This document shows, piece after piece, positions 42,097 through 50,991 of a DNA stretch of 64,000 bases. The stretch lies in the NCBI RefSeq assembly GCF_001612805.1, contig NZ_BDBD01000004.1, positions 310,001-374,000 on the forward strand, in the 5' to 3' direction. This DNA is from Nocardia coubleae NBRC 108252. Lineage in GTDB: Bacteria > Actinomycetota > Actinomycetes > Mycobacteriales > Mycobacteriaceae. The notes below the pieces were generated by a model, which was given only the letters and a program-made list of their open reading frames with translations, ran no database searches and was not told the origin of the DNA. Made by a program: the position numbers and the translations under genes. Within the stretch, counting starts at the first letter, position 1. Each line of letters begins with the position of its first letter.

Positions 42097-44136
42097 TCAC
42101 TCGCGCCGCTCCGGCCGGTCGAACCCGCGACGCACCGAGCCCGGTGCGTTCACCTCGGCCGCCTGTTTGGCCCGCGTCGAAGACGACAACTGCCACGGCA
42201 CACTGGTCACCATCACGCCCGGTTCGAACAGCAACCGGCCCTTCAACCGCAACGCCGACTGGTTGTGCAGCACCTGCTCCCACCAGTGACCGACCACGTA
42301 CTCGGGGATGAACACGGTGACCACGTCGCGCGGCGCGTCCTTGCGGACGCGCTTCACATACTCGAGCACCGGCTTGGTGACCTCGCGATACGGCGACTCG
42401 ACCACCTTGAGCGGCACGTTGATCTCGCTGTTCTCCCATTCGCGCACGAGCTTGCGGGTGTCGGCGTCGTCGACGTTCACCGTCACCGCCTCGAGCGTGT
42501 CGGGGCGCGTGGCCCGCGCGTAGGCCAGTGCCCGGCGCGTGGGCAGATGCAGTTTCGACACCAGCACGATGGAGTGGGTGCGGCTGGGCAGCACTCCGTC
42601 CCAATCGGATTCGTCGAGTTCGCGGGCCACCGAGTCGTAGTGCTTGTGGATCAGCTTCATCACGATGAAGATCGCGACCATCGTGATGATGGCGATGTAG
42701 GCGCCTGCGAAGAACTTGGTGATGAGCACGATCACCAGCACGGTGCCGGTGAGGGTGAGGCCGATGGCGTTGATGACGCGTGAGCGCTTCATCCGCGACC
42801 GCTCCTGCGGGTCGGTCTCCTTGCGCAGCAGGCGGGTCCAGTGCCGGAGCATGCCGGTCTGGCTGAGCACGAAGGACACGAACACACCGACGATGTAGAG
42901 CTGGATCAGCTTGGTGACCTCGGCGTCGAACAGCACCACGAATGCGATGGCGGCACCGGAGAGGAACAGGATGCCGTTGGAGAACGCCAGCCGGTCGCCC
43001 CGGGTGTGCAGCTGCCGCGGCAGGTAGCGGTCCTGGGCGAGGATCGAACCGAGCACCGGGAAACCGTTGAACGCGGTGTTGGCGGCCAGCACCAGGATCA
43101 GGGCGGTGACGATGGTGATGAAGAAGAAGCCGATGGGGAAGCCGTGGAAGACGGTTTCGGCGATCTGGGCGATCAGCGTCTTCTGGTGGTAGTCGGCGGG
43201 CGCGCCGACCAGGTTCGAGGTGTCGTGCGCGTAGACGACCCCGATCTTCTGCGCCAGGATGATGATGCCCATCAGCAGCGCGACGGCGATGGTTCCCAGC
43301 ATCAGCAGGGTCGTCGCGGCATTGCGCGACTTGGGTTTACGGAAGGCGGGCACGCCGTTGCTGATCGCCTCGACACCGGTCAGCGCCGCGCAGCCGGAGG
43401 AGAACGCGCGCGCGATCAGGAAGGCGAAGGCCAAGCCGTAGAGGTGTTCGTCCTCGGCCTGGAGCCCGAAACCGGCGGAGACGGCCTGGATGTCGTCACC
43501 GAGCACGTAGGTCCGGAACAGGCCCCACCCGAGCATCACGACCATGCCGAATATGAAGGCGTAGGTGGGAATCGCGAAGGCCGTGCCCGATTCGCGCACA
43601 CCGCGCAGGTTCATGGCCGTGAGCACCGCGATCGCGACCACCGCGAACAGCACCTTGTGCGTGTTGACGAACGGTATGGCCGAGCCGATGTTCGAGGCGG
43701 CCGACGAGATCGACACCGCCACCGTGAGCACGTAGTCGACGAGCAGGGCGCTACCGACCGTGAGTCCGGCGGTCGGGCCGAGATTCACCGTGGCGACCTC
43801 GTAGTCGCCGCCGCCGGAAGGGTAGGCGCGCACGTTCTGCCGGTAACTGGCGACGACCACCGCCATCACCACCGCCACGGCGAGACCGACCCACGGTGCG
43901 TACATGTACGCGGAGATGCCCGCCGCCGCCAGCACCAGGAAGATCTCCTCCGGCGCGTAGGCGACCGAGGACATCGCGTCGGAGGCGAACACGGGAAGCG
44001 CGATCCGTTTGGGCAACAAGGTATGGCCGAGCGAGTCACTGCGGAAGGGCCTGCCCAGCAGCACGCGTTTGGCCGCCGTCGTCAACTTGGACACCGGGCT
44101 GAGCATAGACGGGATCATCGATGTGTTCGCGCTCAC
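42097..44136 (-). CDS. APC family amino-acid permease
   Basis: A 679-residue membrane transporter with about 12 helices of the APC superfamily (LPVFASDAMSSVAYAPEEIFLVL, PSGGGDYEVATVNLG with the YPSGGG substrate-site motif, SSGCAALTGVEAISNGVPAFR). A 190-residue soluble C-terminal domain follows (HSIVLVSKLHLPTRRALAYARA), which resembles a universal-stress-like nucleotide-binding fold. It is divergent from the ceoB/ceoC potassium genes by 131 bp; in mycobacteria (Rv2690c-Rv2692) the same arrangement occurs. The substrate is unknown, with potassium or an amino acid both plausible. Confidence 0.88.
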   Translation of the reverse strand: MSANTSMIPSMLSPVSKLTTAAKRVLLGRPFRSDSLGHTLLPKRIALPVFASDAMSSVAYAPEEIFLVLAAAGISAYMYAPWVGLAVAVVMAVVVASYRQNVRAYPSGGGDYEVATVNLGPTAGLTVGSALLVDYVLTVAVSISSAASNIGSAIPFVNTHKVLFAVVAIAVLTAMNLRGVRESGTAFAIPTYAFIFGMVVMLGWGLFRTYVLGDDIQAVSAGFGLQAEDEHLYGLAFAFLIARAFSSGCAALTGVEAISNGVPAFRKPKSRNAATTLLMLGTIAVALLMGIIILAQKIGVVYAHDTSNLVGAPADYHQKTLIAQIAETVFHGFPIGFFFITIVTALILVLAANTAFNGFPVLGSILAQDRYLPRQLHTRGDRLAFSNGILFLSGAAIAFVVLFDAEVTKLIQLYIVGVFVSFVLSQTGMLRHWTRLLRKETDPQERSRMKRSRVINAIGLTLTGTVLVIVLITKFFAGAYIAIITMVAIFIVMKLIHKHYDSVARELDESDWDGVLPSRTHSIVLVSKLHLPTRRALAYARATRPDTLEAVTVNVDDADTRKLVREWENSEINVPLKVVESPYREVTKPVLEYVKRVRKDAPRDVVTVFIPEYVVGHWWEQVLHNQSALRLKGRLLFEPGVMVTSVPWQLSSSTRAKQAAEVNAPGSVRRGFDRPERRE

Positions 44137-44267
44137 GTGACCCGGCCGCCGACCGGGATGTCGAGGTTGTTTGCACCGCCTCGCCAGGGGGAAACTGGGC
44201 GGGGGAAGCTCCGGCGGGTACGGTCCAAGCCGGACGCCACGGGTTCGGCAAGGAACGAGGGTGCACG

Positions 44268-44933
44268 GTGTACGTAGTGATCATGGGGTGTGGGCGCGTC
44301 GGGTCGTCGCTGGCCCGCGCCTTGACCCGGGTGGGTCACGAGGTCACGGTGATCGACCGTGATCCCAGCGCCTTCCGCCGCCTCGGTGAGGGCTTCACCG
44401 GGCAGGAAGTGATCGGCGTCGGCTTCGACCGTGATGTGCTGACCCGCGCGGGAATCGAACGTGCCGACGCCTTCGCCGCCGTGTCCTCGGGCGACAACTC
44501 CAACATCATCTCCGCGCGCGTGGCCAGGGAGATGTTCGGCGTGGAACGCGTCGTCGCCCGGATCTACGATGCCAAACGCGCCGAGGTCTACGAACGGCTC
44601 GGCATCCCGACCATCGCCACCGTGCCGTGGACGACCGACCGTTTCCTGCGCACGCTGATCGGTGACAACTCCACGACCACCTGGCGCGAACCCACCGGCG
44701 CGGTGGCCGTCACCCAGCTCACGCTGCACGAGGACTGGTTCGGTCGCACCGTGCGCGACCTCGAACGCGACCTCGGCGTTCGGGTGGCGTTCATCCTGCG
44801 CTTCGGCCGGGGCCTGCTGCCCGAATCCAAGACGGTGGTCCAGGCCGACGACGTGGTGTACGTCGCGGCGACCTCCGGCAGTGTCGGTGAGGTGGTCGCG
44901 CTGGCGGCCAAGGCCCCCGTGAGCGAGGACTGA
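44268..44933 (+). CDS. ceoB: TrkA family potassium uptake regulatory subunit (CeoB)
   Basis: A 221-residue RCK protein. The N-terminal Rossmann domain MGCGRVGSSLARALTRVGHEVTVID binds NAD(H) or ATP, and the C-terminal half is a TrkA-C domain (HEDWFGRTVRDLERDLGVRVAFILR). Together with the next gene it gates a potassium channel or transporter from the cytosolic side. The GTG at 44268 follows a long leader with purine-rich AAGGAACGAGG. It is 2 bp from ceoC, so the two are coupled. No TrkH/KtrB-type membrane subunit is in the window; the divergent APC permease may be the partner. Confidence 0.92.
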   Translation: MYVVIMGCGRVGSSLARALTRVGHEVTVIDRDPSAFRRLGEGFTGQEVIGVGFDRDVLTRAGIERADAFAAVSSGDNSNIISARVAREMFGVERVVARIYDAKRAEVYERLGIPTIATVPWTTDRFLRTLIGDNSTTTWREPTGAVAVTQLTLHEDWFGRTVRDLERDLGVRVAFILRFGRGLLPESKTVVQADDVVYVAATSGSVGEVVALAAKAPVSED

Positions 44934-44935
44934 AC

Positions 44936-45607
44936 ATGAAGGTGGCCATTGCCGGGGCGGGTGCCGTCGGGCGCTCGATCGCCAGGGAACTGCTGCGCGG
45001 CGGGCATCGGGTGATGCTGCTGGAACGCCAGCTCGACCACATCGACCCGCCCGCCATCCCCGACGCGGTGTGGGTGCACGCCGACGCCTGCGAGCTGTCG
45101 CTGCTCGAGAACGCCGGGCTGGAAACCTACGAGGTGGTGATCGCGGCCACCGGCGACGACAAGACCAACCTGGTCCACAGCCTGCTCGCCAAGACCGAGT
45201 TCGGGGTGCGCCGGGTGGTGGCGCGGGTGAACGATCCGCGCAACGAATGGCTCTTCGACGAGTCGTGGGGTGTGGACGTGGCGGTGTCGACACCGCGCCT
45301 GCTCGCCTCGCTCGTCGAGGAGGCGGTGTCGGTGGGTGATCTGGTTCGGCTCATGACATTGCGCCAGGGCCAGGCCAACCTGGTCGAGATCACCCTGCCC
45401 GCCGACACCCAGCTGGCCGGTAAACCGGTGCGCAGCCTGGTCCTGCCGCGCGACACCGCGCTGGTGACGATCCTGCGCGGCGGCCGGGTGATCGTGCCCC
45501 AGGCCGACGACCCCTTCGAAGGCGACGACGAGCTGCTGTTCGTCACCTCGGTGGAGGCCGAGGAGGACCTGCGGCTCACCCTGGCCGGGCACGGCATCCG
45601 GCCCTGA
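44936..45607 (+). CDS. ceoC: TrkA family potassium uptake regulatory subunit (CeoC)
   Basis: A 223-residue paralogue of CeoB with the same two-domain layout: MKVAIAGAGAVGRSIARELLRGGHRVMLLE Rossmann start, TGDDKTNLVHSLLAKTEFGVRRVVARV, and a TrkA-C domain (QANLVEITLPADTQLAGKPVRSLVLP). The two proteins probably assemble into a hetero-octameric ring. The ATG at 44936 begins two bases after the ceoB stop. It ends 7 bp before the convergent sigma factor gene. Confidence 0.92.
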   Translation: MKVAIAGAGAVGRSIARELLRGGHRVMLLERQLDHIDPPAIPDAVWVHADACELSLLENAGLETYEVVIAATGDDKTNLVHSLLAKTEFGVRRVVARVNDPRNEWLFDESWGVDVAVSTPRLLASLVEEAVSVGDLVRLMTLRQGQANLVEITLPADTQLAGKPVRSLVLPRDTALVTILRGGRVIVPQADDPFEGDDELLFVTSVEAEEDLRLTLAGHGIRP

Positions 45608-45614
45608 GCCGCCC

Positions 45615-46235
45615 TCAGGCGGCGGCGAGCTGAGCGCGCAGCTTGTTGAGCGCGCGATGCTGCATCACCCGGACCACGCCGGGGCTGGTACCGATGGCCT
45701 CGGCGGTCTGCGCGGCGCTCCAGCCGAGCACGATCCGCATCATCAGCACCTCACGGTGATTCGGGGCCAGCACCTGCATCAGTTCGCGGGTCGCGGCACG
45801 CCGTTCGAAGGCGAGCGCCCAGTCCTCCGGGCCCGCTTCGGCGCTGGCGGTGTCGGGCATCTCGGCCATCGGATACGCGGTGTGCTTGCCCCGGCGGAAG
45901 GCGTCGGACACCTTGTTGGCGGCGATGCCGTACACGAAGGCCAGGAAGGACTTGCCCTGGTCACGGTAGCGCGGGATGGCGGCGACGGTGGCGATCAGGA
46001 CTTCCTGGGTGACATCGTCGGCGGTGACCGTGAGGTGGCCGGTGGCACCCATCCGCGCCGAGCAGTAGCGGCGCACGAGGGGGTGGACCAGACGCAGGAT
46101 CTCGGCGATCGCGTCGCGGTCGTTGCGGGCGGCGGGACCGATCAGGGCGTCGAGTTCGGCGCCGATGCGCCTGCTCTCCGACTGGGCTGAGCCGGGCTTG
46201 GAAGCTGCGCTTGCACGGTGCTCGGTTGCCATCAT
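45615..46235 (-). CDS. ECF sigma factor, SigD-like
   Basis: A 206-residue extracytoplasmic-function sigma factor. Region 2 is HPLVRRYCSARMG then LTVTADDVTQEVLIATVAAIPRYRDQGKSFLAFVYGIAANKVSDAFRR, close to mycobacterial SigD. Region 4 contains REVLMMRIVLGWSAAQTAEAIGTSPGVVRVMQHRAL. No anti-sigma gene flanks it. A GAGAGGA sequence precedes the tandem ATG ATG at 46235/46232. This factor is not present at this place in the mycobacterial order I recall, so it was inserted between ceoC and the DUF3159 gene. Confidence 0.9.
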   Translation of the reverse strand: MMATEHRASAASKPGSAQSESRRIGAELDALIGPAARNDRDAIAEILRLVHPLVRRYCSARMGATGHLTVTADDVTQEVLIATVAAIPRYRDQGKSFLAFVYGIAANKVSDAFRRGKHTAYPMAEMPDTASAEAGPEDWALAFERRAATRELMQVLAPNHREVLMMRIVLGWSAAQTAEAIGTSPGVVRVMQHRALNKLRAQLAAA

Positions 46236-46360
46236 GGTCGCCGGTCCTCTCACGATCACTGCGTAATTCGGTATGCATTGATCGTGCGACGAACAGGCGG
46301 CGGCAACCAGGCACCCCAGGGTGGGTAGTTCCCCACCTCCGGCGGTACCCCTGCCCACCC

Positions 46361-47098
46361 TCAGGCGGAAGCGGAATCCCTTCCGACAGCGGACTTGTCG
46401 ACGGGCAGGTGGCCCGCGCGACGCACCGCCCACACGGTGACCACCAGGGCGACCGCGGTCAGCGGCCAGCCCATCGCGATGCGGGCGATCGCGAGCCAGG
46501 TGGTGTGGTCGGTGTCGTAGAGCTGGGACTGCACCAGGTAGCGGGCGCCGAAGACGACGACCCACACGACGGTGGCCAGGTCGTAGAGCTTGCGCACCCG
46601 CGGATCGCTGCGCCATGCGGTGCCGTGGCCGTTGAGCGCGCCCCAGATCACCCCGACCAGCGGCCACCGGAACAGGATCGACAGCGCGAACACGCCCGCG
46701 TACACGAGGCTGGTGTAGATGCCGAACAGGAAGAAGCCCTTGGCCTCTCCCACCCGGTGGGCGATGAACGCGCACAGCCCGACGCCGAGGAAACCGGAGA
46801 TGGCAGGCTGGACGGGGCTGCGTTGCACGAGCCGCCAGATCAGCACGCCCGCGGCCACGCCGAGGGCGGCCCAGATGGCGGCGGTGAGCCCGGCGAAGGT
46901 GTTCACCGGAACGAACACGAGCACGGGCAGGGTGGAGTAGATCAGGCCGCTGATGCCGCCGAGCTGCTCGAGCAGGGTCTGCTCGGCCTCGGCTGTCTCC
47001 TTGTCGACGTCGGGGTCGACGGGGTGGTCGGTGACCACCGGCAGGGCAACGGTGGCTTCAGGGTCCGCGGTGTGGCGGTACTCGTCGCTGGAGGGCAT
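46361..47098 (-). CDS. DUF3159 membrane protein
   Basis: A 245-residue integral membrane protein with about six helices (LGGISGLIYSTLPVLVFVPVN, SGFLGVGLCAFIAHRVG, FLFGIYTSLVYAGVFALSILF). The N-terminal 45 residues are acidic and cytosolic. It matches the DUF3159 family found in mycolata (Rv2693c). It lies 3 bp after the OB-fold gene on the same strand. The conserved pairing may reflect a common process, but none is known. Confidence 0.88.
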   Translation of the reverse strand: MPSSDEYRHTADPEATVALPVVTDHPVDPDVDKETAEAEQTLLEQLGGISGLIYSTLPVLVFVPVNTFAGLTAAIWAALGVAAGVLIWRLVQRSPVQPAISGFLGVGLCAFIAHRVGEAKGFFLFGIYTSLVYAGVFALSILFRWPLVGVIWGALNGHGTAWRSDPRVRKLYDLATVVWVVVFGARYLVQSQLYDTDHTTWLAIARIAMGWPLTAVALVVTVWAVRRAGHLPVDKSAVGRDSASA

Positions 47099-47101
47099 AC
47101 G

Positions 47102-47509
47102 TCAGCTGTTCCCGCGCAATTCGTAGTAGGGGTTGAAGATCACTTTGCGGCCGTCGCGGTCGCCGACGCGGCCGCGCACCAGGATGCGCCTGCCCGGTTC
47201 GATGCCGGGGATGCGCCTGCGCCCGATCCACACCAGGGTGATGGCGTCGGTGCCGTCGAAGAACTCGGCCTGCACCGTGGCACCGGCCGCCTTCGGACAG
47301 GCCTCCACACTGCGCAGCCTGCCGACGATGGTGGCTTCCTCGCCGCGACAACAGTCCTTGGCTCGCCGGGCGCCCGAGGCGTCGGCGGTCTCGGCCAGTT
47401 CCTCGGCGTCGAGCTGATCGATATCGGCCGTCAGGCGGCGTCCGAGTCGACGAAAATATCCCGAGTCCGGGCCCGATCCCGACTTGTGTGAGCCCGTGGA
47501 TGACGACAT
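47102..47509 (-). CDS. OB-fold nucleic-acid-binding protein
   Basis: A 135-residue protein. Residues about 50-130 form an OB fold (EATIVGRLRSVEACPKAAGATVQAEFF, RRIPGIEPGRRILVRGRVGDRDGRKVIFNPYYEL), resembling the RecG wedge-type or tRNA-binding OB. The N-terminus is charged. It belongs to a conserved actinobacterial set with the DUF3159 gene (Rv2694c). Binding of single-stranded nucleic acid is likely; the partner is unknown. Confidence 0.87.
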   Translation of the reverse strand: MSSSTGSHKSGSGPDSGYFRRLGRRLTADIDQLDAEELAETADASGARRAKDCCRGEEATIVGRLRSVEACPKAAGATVQAEFFDGTDAITLVWIGRRRIPGIEPGRRILVRGRVGDRDGRKVIFNPYYELRGNS

Positions 47510-47570
47510 GGCACGCTTCTCCCGCTAGTTGGCCTTCAACGCCACTGTAGATGGGCAAACGCCGGGCCGC

Positions 47571-47576
47571 TACGCT
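47571..47576 (+). promoter_or_regulatory. -10 box of a leaderless hydrolase mRNA
   Basis: TACGCT is 6 nt before the GTG at 47583. Confidence 0.5.
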
Positions 47577-47582
47577 CGGTCC

Positions 47583-48311
47583 GTGTTGCGCACCCCACCC
47601 CAGGTCACCGTGGTCGCCCTGCCCGGAACCGGCTCCGACGCCGATTTCGCAGCCCGTGCATTCGGACCGGCCGCGGCCGCTCACGGCCTGGAATTCCTTG
47701 CCGTCGAACCCGACCCGAAGGCCGTGATCGCGAGCTGTACCGCGGCTTTGCACACCGCCGCCGCGCGCGGACCGGTCCTGGCGGCCGGGATCTCGCTGGG
47801 TGCCGCGATCGCCTTACGGTGGGCCACCGGACATCGCGACGCGGTTGTCGGTGTCATCACAGCATTACCCGCCTGGACGGGCCCGGAAACCACCTCGTGC
47901 CCCGCCGCTCTGAGCGCCTCGGCAACCGCCGGGCAACTTCGCGCCGACGGTCTGGACGCCGTGATCGCCCGCATGCGCGCCTCGAGCCCGGCCTGGCTGG
48001 CCGAGGCTCTCACCCAGTCCTGGCGCGGCCAGTGGCCCGACCTGCCGCAGGCGTTGGACGAGGCGGCCGCCTACTCCTGGCCCACCGTCGAGGAACTGGC
48101 CGCCTGCCCCGTCCCGGTCGCGGTGATCGGCGCGGGCGACGACCCGGTGCATCCGATCGCCGTCGCCGAAGAATGGGCCGCGACGCTGCCGACGGCCGGA
48201 TTGCGCCGGATCACCCTCGCCGAACTCGGTGCGAACCCGGCGGTCCTCGGACACACCGGGTTCACCGAGCTCGACCGCCTGTCGGCCGAAAAGATCTCGG
48301 CCGTAACCTAG
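47583..48311 (+). CDS. Alpha/beta hydrolase fold protein
   Basis: A 242-residue alpha/beta hydrolase. It opens with a strand VTVVALPGTGSDADF, has the nucleophile elbow AAGISLGAAIAL (Ser in GISLG), a likely acid in VIGAGDDPVHP and a likely His in VLGHTGFTEL. No signal peptide is seen. It matches Rv2695 in position. The GTG at 47583 fits leaderless initiation. Its TAG stop shares CTAG with the stop of the convergent DUF3710 gene. Confidence 0.87.
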   Translation: MLRTPPQVTVVALPGTGSDADFAARAFGPAAAAHGLEFLAVEPDPKAVIASCTAALHTAAARGPVLAAGISLGAAIALRWATGHRDAVVGVITALPAWTGPETTSCPAALSASATAGQLRADGLDAVIARMRASSPAWLAEALTQSWRGQWPDLPQALDEAAAYSWPTVEELAACPVPVAVIGAGDDPVHPIAVAEEWAATLPTAGLRRITLAELGANPAVLGHTGFTELDRLSAEKISAVT

Positions 48312-49210
48312 TTCAGGCCGAGTTGCTGCATCGCCGAGCCGTCGGCGCCGCGCCGCGGTTCGTCGGGCAGCTTCGGCGGCACCGCCGAGGGCGGTGTCTG
48401 CGCGGCGGCGGCCTGCGCGGCCATGGCCTGCTGCTGGGCGAGCACCTGCTGCTGATGGGCGGCGGCGAGCTGTTCGGCCAGCTCCTGGGGCAGCACCACG
48501 GGCAGCGGGTCACGCACCGGCAGCGGCTCGGAGCCGCGCCGCACCACCGCGTCGGCCAGCACGGCCCGCGCGGCGGTGATGAGCGGGCTGCGATCGTCGA
48601 CCGCGCCCGAGGGTCCCGCCGCGACCAGCCGGATCATCCAGCGCGGTCCGTCGACACCGATGAAGCGCAGATCGGCGCCCTCGGTGACCGCCTTCACCTC
48701 ACGACCCCACGGGCCCTTCTCGATGGCGACGCTCGCACCGTCACCGCGCAGCGACTCGGCCAGGTCGGCCGCGACGAGGCGCCACTGCCCGGCCGACTTC
48801 GGCGCGGCGTACGCGGCCACGGTGAGCCTGCCGTGCTGGGTGGCCAGGTGCACCGCCTGCGGGGTGCCGTCGGGGCTCATCTCCACCTGCAGCTGCCCAC
48901 CCTCGGGCACCGGGATGACCACCGAACCCAGATCGAGCCTGCGCGCGATCATGTCGTCGGTCACTTCGGTGATGTCGTACGGGCCGGCGGCGGCGTCGGG
49001 GGCATGGTCGAAGTTGCCGTAGATGCGCTCGTCGGTGGGAGCGTCGTCGAAATCGAGGTGGGCGAAGTCGGGGCGGCGGAACTCGTCGGTGTCGTAGTCG
49101 TCGGTGTCGGCGAAATCGTCGTAGTCGTCCGCGGCGTAGTCGTCGCCGTAGTCGTCGTAGACCGCGTCGTCCTCGCGCGGTGCGCGCTTCTTCTTGCCGA
49201 ACAGACCCAT
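48308..49210 (-). CDS. DUF3710 family protein
   Basis: A 300-residue protein of the actinobacterial DUF3710 family. The first 14 residues are basic ([14 protein letters not shown]), then about 50 residues of Asp/Tyr-rich low complexity (YDDYGDDYAADDYDDF), a compact domain (DLGSVVIPVPEGGQLQVEM, FIGVDGPRWMIRLVAAGP), and a Gln/Ala-rich C-terminal tail. No catalytic motif is visible. Its start overlaps the dut stop by one base (TAATG), so both are cotranslated, as in mycobacteria (Rv2696c-Rv2697c). A role linked to nucleotide metabolism is guesswork. Confidence 0.88.
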   Translation of the reverse strand: MGLFGKKKRAPREDDAVYDDYGDDYAADDYDDFADTDDYDTDEFRRPDFAHLDFDDAPTDERIYGNFDHAPDAAAGPYDITEVTDDMIARRLDLGSVVIPVPEGGQLQVEMSPDGTPQAVHLATQHGRLTVAAYAAPKSAGQWRLVAADLAESLRGDGASVAIEKGPWGREVKAVTEGADLRFIGVDGPRWMIRLVAAGPSGAVDDRSPLITAARAVLADAVVRRGSEPLPVRDPLPVVLPQELAEQLAAAHQQQVLAQQQAMAAQAAAAQTPPSAVPPKLPDEPRRGADGSAMQQLGLN

Positions 49211-49680
49211 TACGCCTCCTTGCCGGTCAGGCTCGCGTGCCCGCCGCTCGACCCGTAACCACCCGCGCCACGCACGGTTTCGTCCAGGTCGTCGACCTCG
49301 GCGAACTCGACCAGCTCCACCCGCTGCACGAGCAGCTGGGCGATGCGGTCGCCGCGGCGCAGCTCGATGGCGGTGCGCGGGTCGTGATTGATCAGGCACA
49401 CTTTGATCTCGCCCCGATAGCCCGCATCGATCGTGCCCGGTGTGTTCACCACCGACAGCCCCGCCTTTGCGGCCAGGCCCGAGCGGGGGTGGATCAGGCC
49501 GACCGTGCCGACCGGCAGCGCGAGCGCGATCCCGGTGCCGACCAGCACCCGCTCACCCGGTTCGATGATCACATCCTCGGTGGTACAGAGGTCGACGCCC
49601 GCGTCACCCGGATGGGCACGCTTCGGCACAGGGATGCCGGGATCGAGCCGCCGCAGCGGAATCGGTGCAAGTGCGTTCAC
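49210..49680 (-). CDS. dut: dUTP diphosphatase
   Basis: A 156-residue trimeric-type dUTPase. Motif 1 HPGDAGVDL, motif 2 [11 protein letters not shown], motif 3 [14 protein letters not shown] with the catalytic Asp, motif 4 [11 protein letters not shown] and the C-terminal Gly-rich motif 5 [11 protein letters not shown] are all present. It hydrolyses dUTP to dUMP and limits uracil in DNA. The GTG at 49680 is 8 nt after TAGTCT. It is coupled to the DUF3710 gene and divergent from the DUF3093 gene. Confidence 0.96.
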   Translation of the reverse strand: MNALAPIPLRRLDPGIPVPKRAHPGDAGVDLCTTEDVIIEPGERVLVGTGIALALPVGTVGLIHPRSGLAAKAGLSVVNTPGTIDAGYRGEIKVCLINHDPRTAIELRRGDRIAQLLVQRVELVEFAEVDDLDETVRGAGGYGSSGGHASLTGKEA

Positions 49681-49688
49681 ATCGGTCG

Positions 49689-49694
49689 AGACTA
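49689..49694 (-). promoter_or_regulatory. -10 box of a leaderless dut mRNA
   Basis: TAGTCT on the minus strand is 8 nt before the GTG at 49680. The opposing DUF3093 promoter has the same hexamer. Confidence 0.5.
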
Positions 49695-49740
49695 CGCGCT
49701 CGGAGCCGGACCAGCGCGTCACGACCCTGCCACGATCGCC

Positions 49741-49746
49741 TAGTCT
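49741..49746 (+). promoter_or_regulatory. -10 box of a leaderless DUF3093 mRNA
   Basis: TAGTCT is exactly 6 nt before the GTG at 49753. Confidence 0.55.
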
Positions 49747-49752
49747 TGAACC

Positions 49753-50289
49753 GTGCCCGACCAGTCCCATTCTCCGACCACCGACGCCGCAGACACCGAC
49801 GCCCGCGCGGCCGCCGCGCCCACCGCGTCGCCCTACCGGGAGCGCCTGTGGGTGCCACTGTGGTGGTGGCCGGTGGGCTTCGCGATCGCCGGGCTGATCG
49901 CCGCCGAGTTCCACATGGGCGCGCCCGGGCTGCGGGCCTGGTTGCCGTACGTGCTGATGGCACCGGTGCCCGTGTGGATTCTGTTGTGGATGAGCCGTCA
50001 CCGGCTGGAAGTGGCCGTCACCCCCGAGGGAACGGCGGAATTGCGCGTCGACCGCGCCCACCTGCCGGTGAGCTTCGTCGCGCGGGCCGCGGCCGTCGCA
50101 CCGACGGCCAAGAGCGCAGCGCTTGGTCGTCAGCTCGACCCCGCCGCCTATGTCCAGCACCGGCCCTGGATCGGGCCGATGGCATTGCTCGTCCTCGACG
50201 ACCCGGACGACCCGACGCCGTACTGGTTGATCAGCACGCGCAGGCCCGACCGGGTCTTGGCCGCGCTCGGACTCCCGAGCGCGGGCTGA
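49753..50289 (+). CDS. DUF3093 membrane protein
   Basis: A 178-residue protein with two membrane helices ([22 protein letters not shown] and [22 protein letters not shown]) and a cytosolic C-terminal domain ([27 protein letters not shown]). This is the DUF3093 layout of Rv2698. The N-terminal 30 residues are Ala/Thr/Asp-rich. The start GTG fits leaderless initiation. The function is unknown. Confidence 0.87.
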   Translation: MPDQSHSPTTDAADTDARAAAAPTASPYRERLWVPLWWWPVGFAIAGLIAAEFHMGAPGLRAWLPYVLMAPVPVWILLWMSRHRLEVAVTPEGTAELRVDRAHLPVSFVARAAAVAPTAKSAALGRQLDPAAYVQHRPWIGPMALLVLDDPDDPTPYWLISTRRPDRVLAALGLPSAG

Positions 50290-50314
50290 CCCGTCTACCT
50301 CGCCGTGGAACGCG

Positions 50315-50617
50315 TCAGAGGGCGCAGTCCATGCAGATCATCTCGCCACCCTTCTCGCTGGCCAGCCTGCTTCGGTGGTGCACGAGGAAACAGCTCGAGC
50401 AGGTGAACTCGTCTGCCTGCTTCGGGACCACCCGAACGCTGAGCACCTCGTCGGACAGGTCCGCGCCGGGAAGCTCGAACGATTCCGCTGTGTCGGTCTC
50501 GTCGATGTCCACGACGGCGGACTGCGCCTCGTTGCGGCGGGCCTTCAGCTCCTCGAGCGAATCCTCCGACACTTCGTCGGATTCGGTGCGCCGCGGTGCG
50601 TCATAGTCGGTTGCCAT
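50315..50617 (-). CDS. DUF4193 zinc-ribbon protein
   Basis: A 100-residue acidic protein of the DUF4193 family. The C-terminus has [16 protein letters not shown] and MICMDC, a four-Cys zinc ribbon. The N-terminal half is very acidic ([31 protein letters not shown] in short blocks). The ATG at 50617 follows GAGGGGAAG. It matches Rv2699c. It may bind RNA polymerase or nucleic acids, as acidic zinc-ribbon proteins sometimes do, but there is no direct evidence. Confidence 0.88.
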   Translation of the reverse strand: MATDYDAPRRTESDEVSEDSLEELKARRNEAQSAVVDIDETDTAESFELPGADLSDEVLSVRVVPKQADEFTCSSCFLVHHRSRLASEKGGEMICMDCAL

Positions 50618-50991
50618 GTCGTCTTCCCCTCAGTCCTTACTCCGTAAATACCGGATCAGTTCGATTGCCACGTCCCCGCAGGGAGACGGCGCTCGACCGC
50701 CCCGCCGGTGGTGCACCTCACACGTACACCGCTCGACTATCAGGTGGATCGTTGCTCGATCTACTCCGACAGCGTTCGGTTAACGCAGGACATGCCCTTG
50801 TTGTTCCCGCGACCGACCACCGTTTCACGGGTGATTATTCGATCTGGGCGGGCAGACAATAGCGGACCTACCGACAAATGTCGCAATCAAAACCCCGCCG
50901 CGACGAAACCGACGACGAATCTTCACCTGCCGGGAAACTCGCCGAGACCTCCCGCACTCGCGCACCGGCGGCGGACTCGTAGAGTGAGCGC
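50618..50991. other. 374-bp divergent interval before cei
   Basis: No gene is seen. The right end holds the leaderless cei promoter (50980-50985). The left end holds the ribosome-binding site for DUF4193 and, on the minus strand, an AT-rich TATTTA block about 35 bp upstream of that start. The middle (50750-50900) is less GC-rich than its flanks. Confidence 0.55.
50980..50985 (+). promoter_or_regulatory. -10 box of a leaderless cei mRNA
   Basis: TAGAGT is exactly 6 nt before the GTG at 50992. Confidence 0.55.

Noticed and set aside
44137..44267. A c-di-AMP (ydaO-type) riboswitch upstream of the potassium genes
   Set aside because: The leader is GC-rich and has a few suggestive pieces, but I could not match the conserved core of the riboswitch. 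A covariance-model search would decide.
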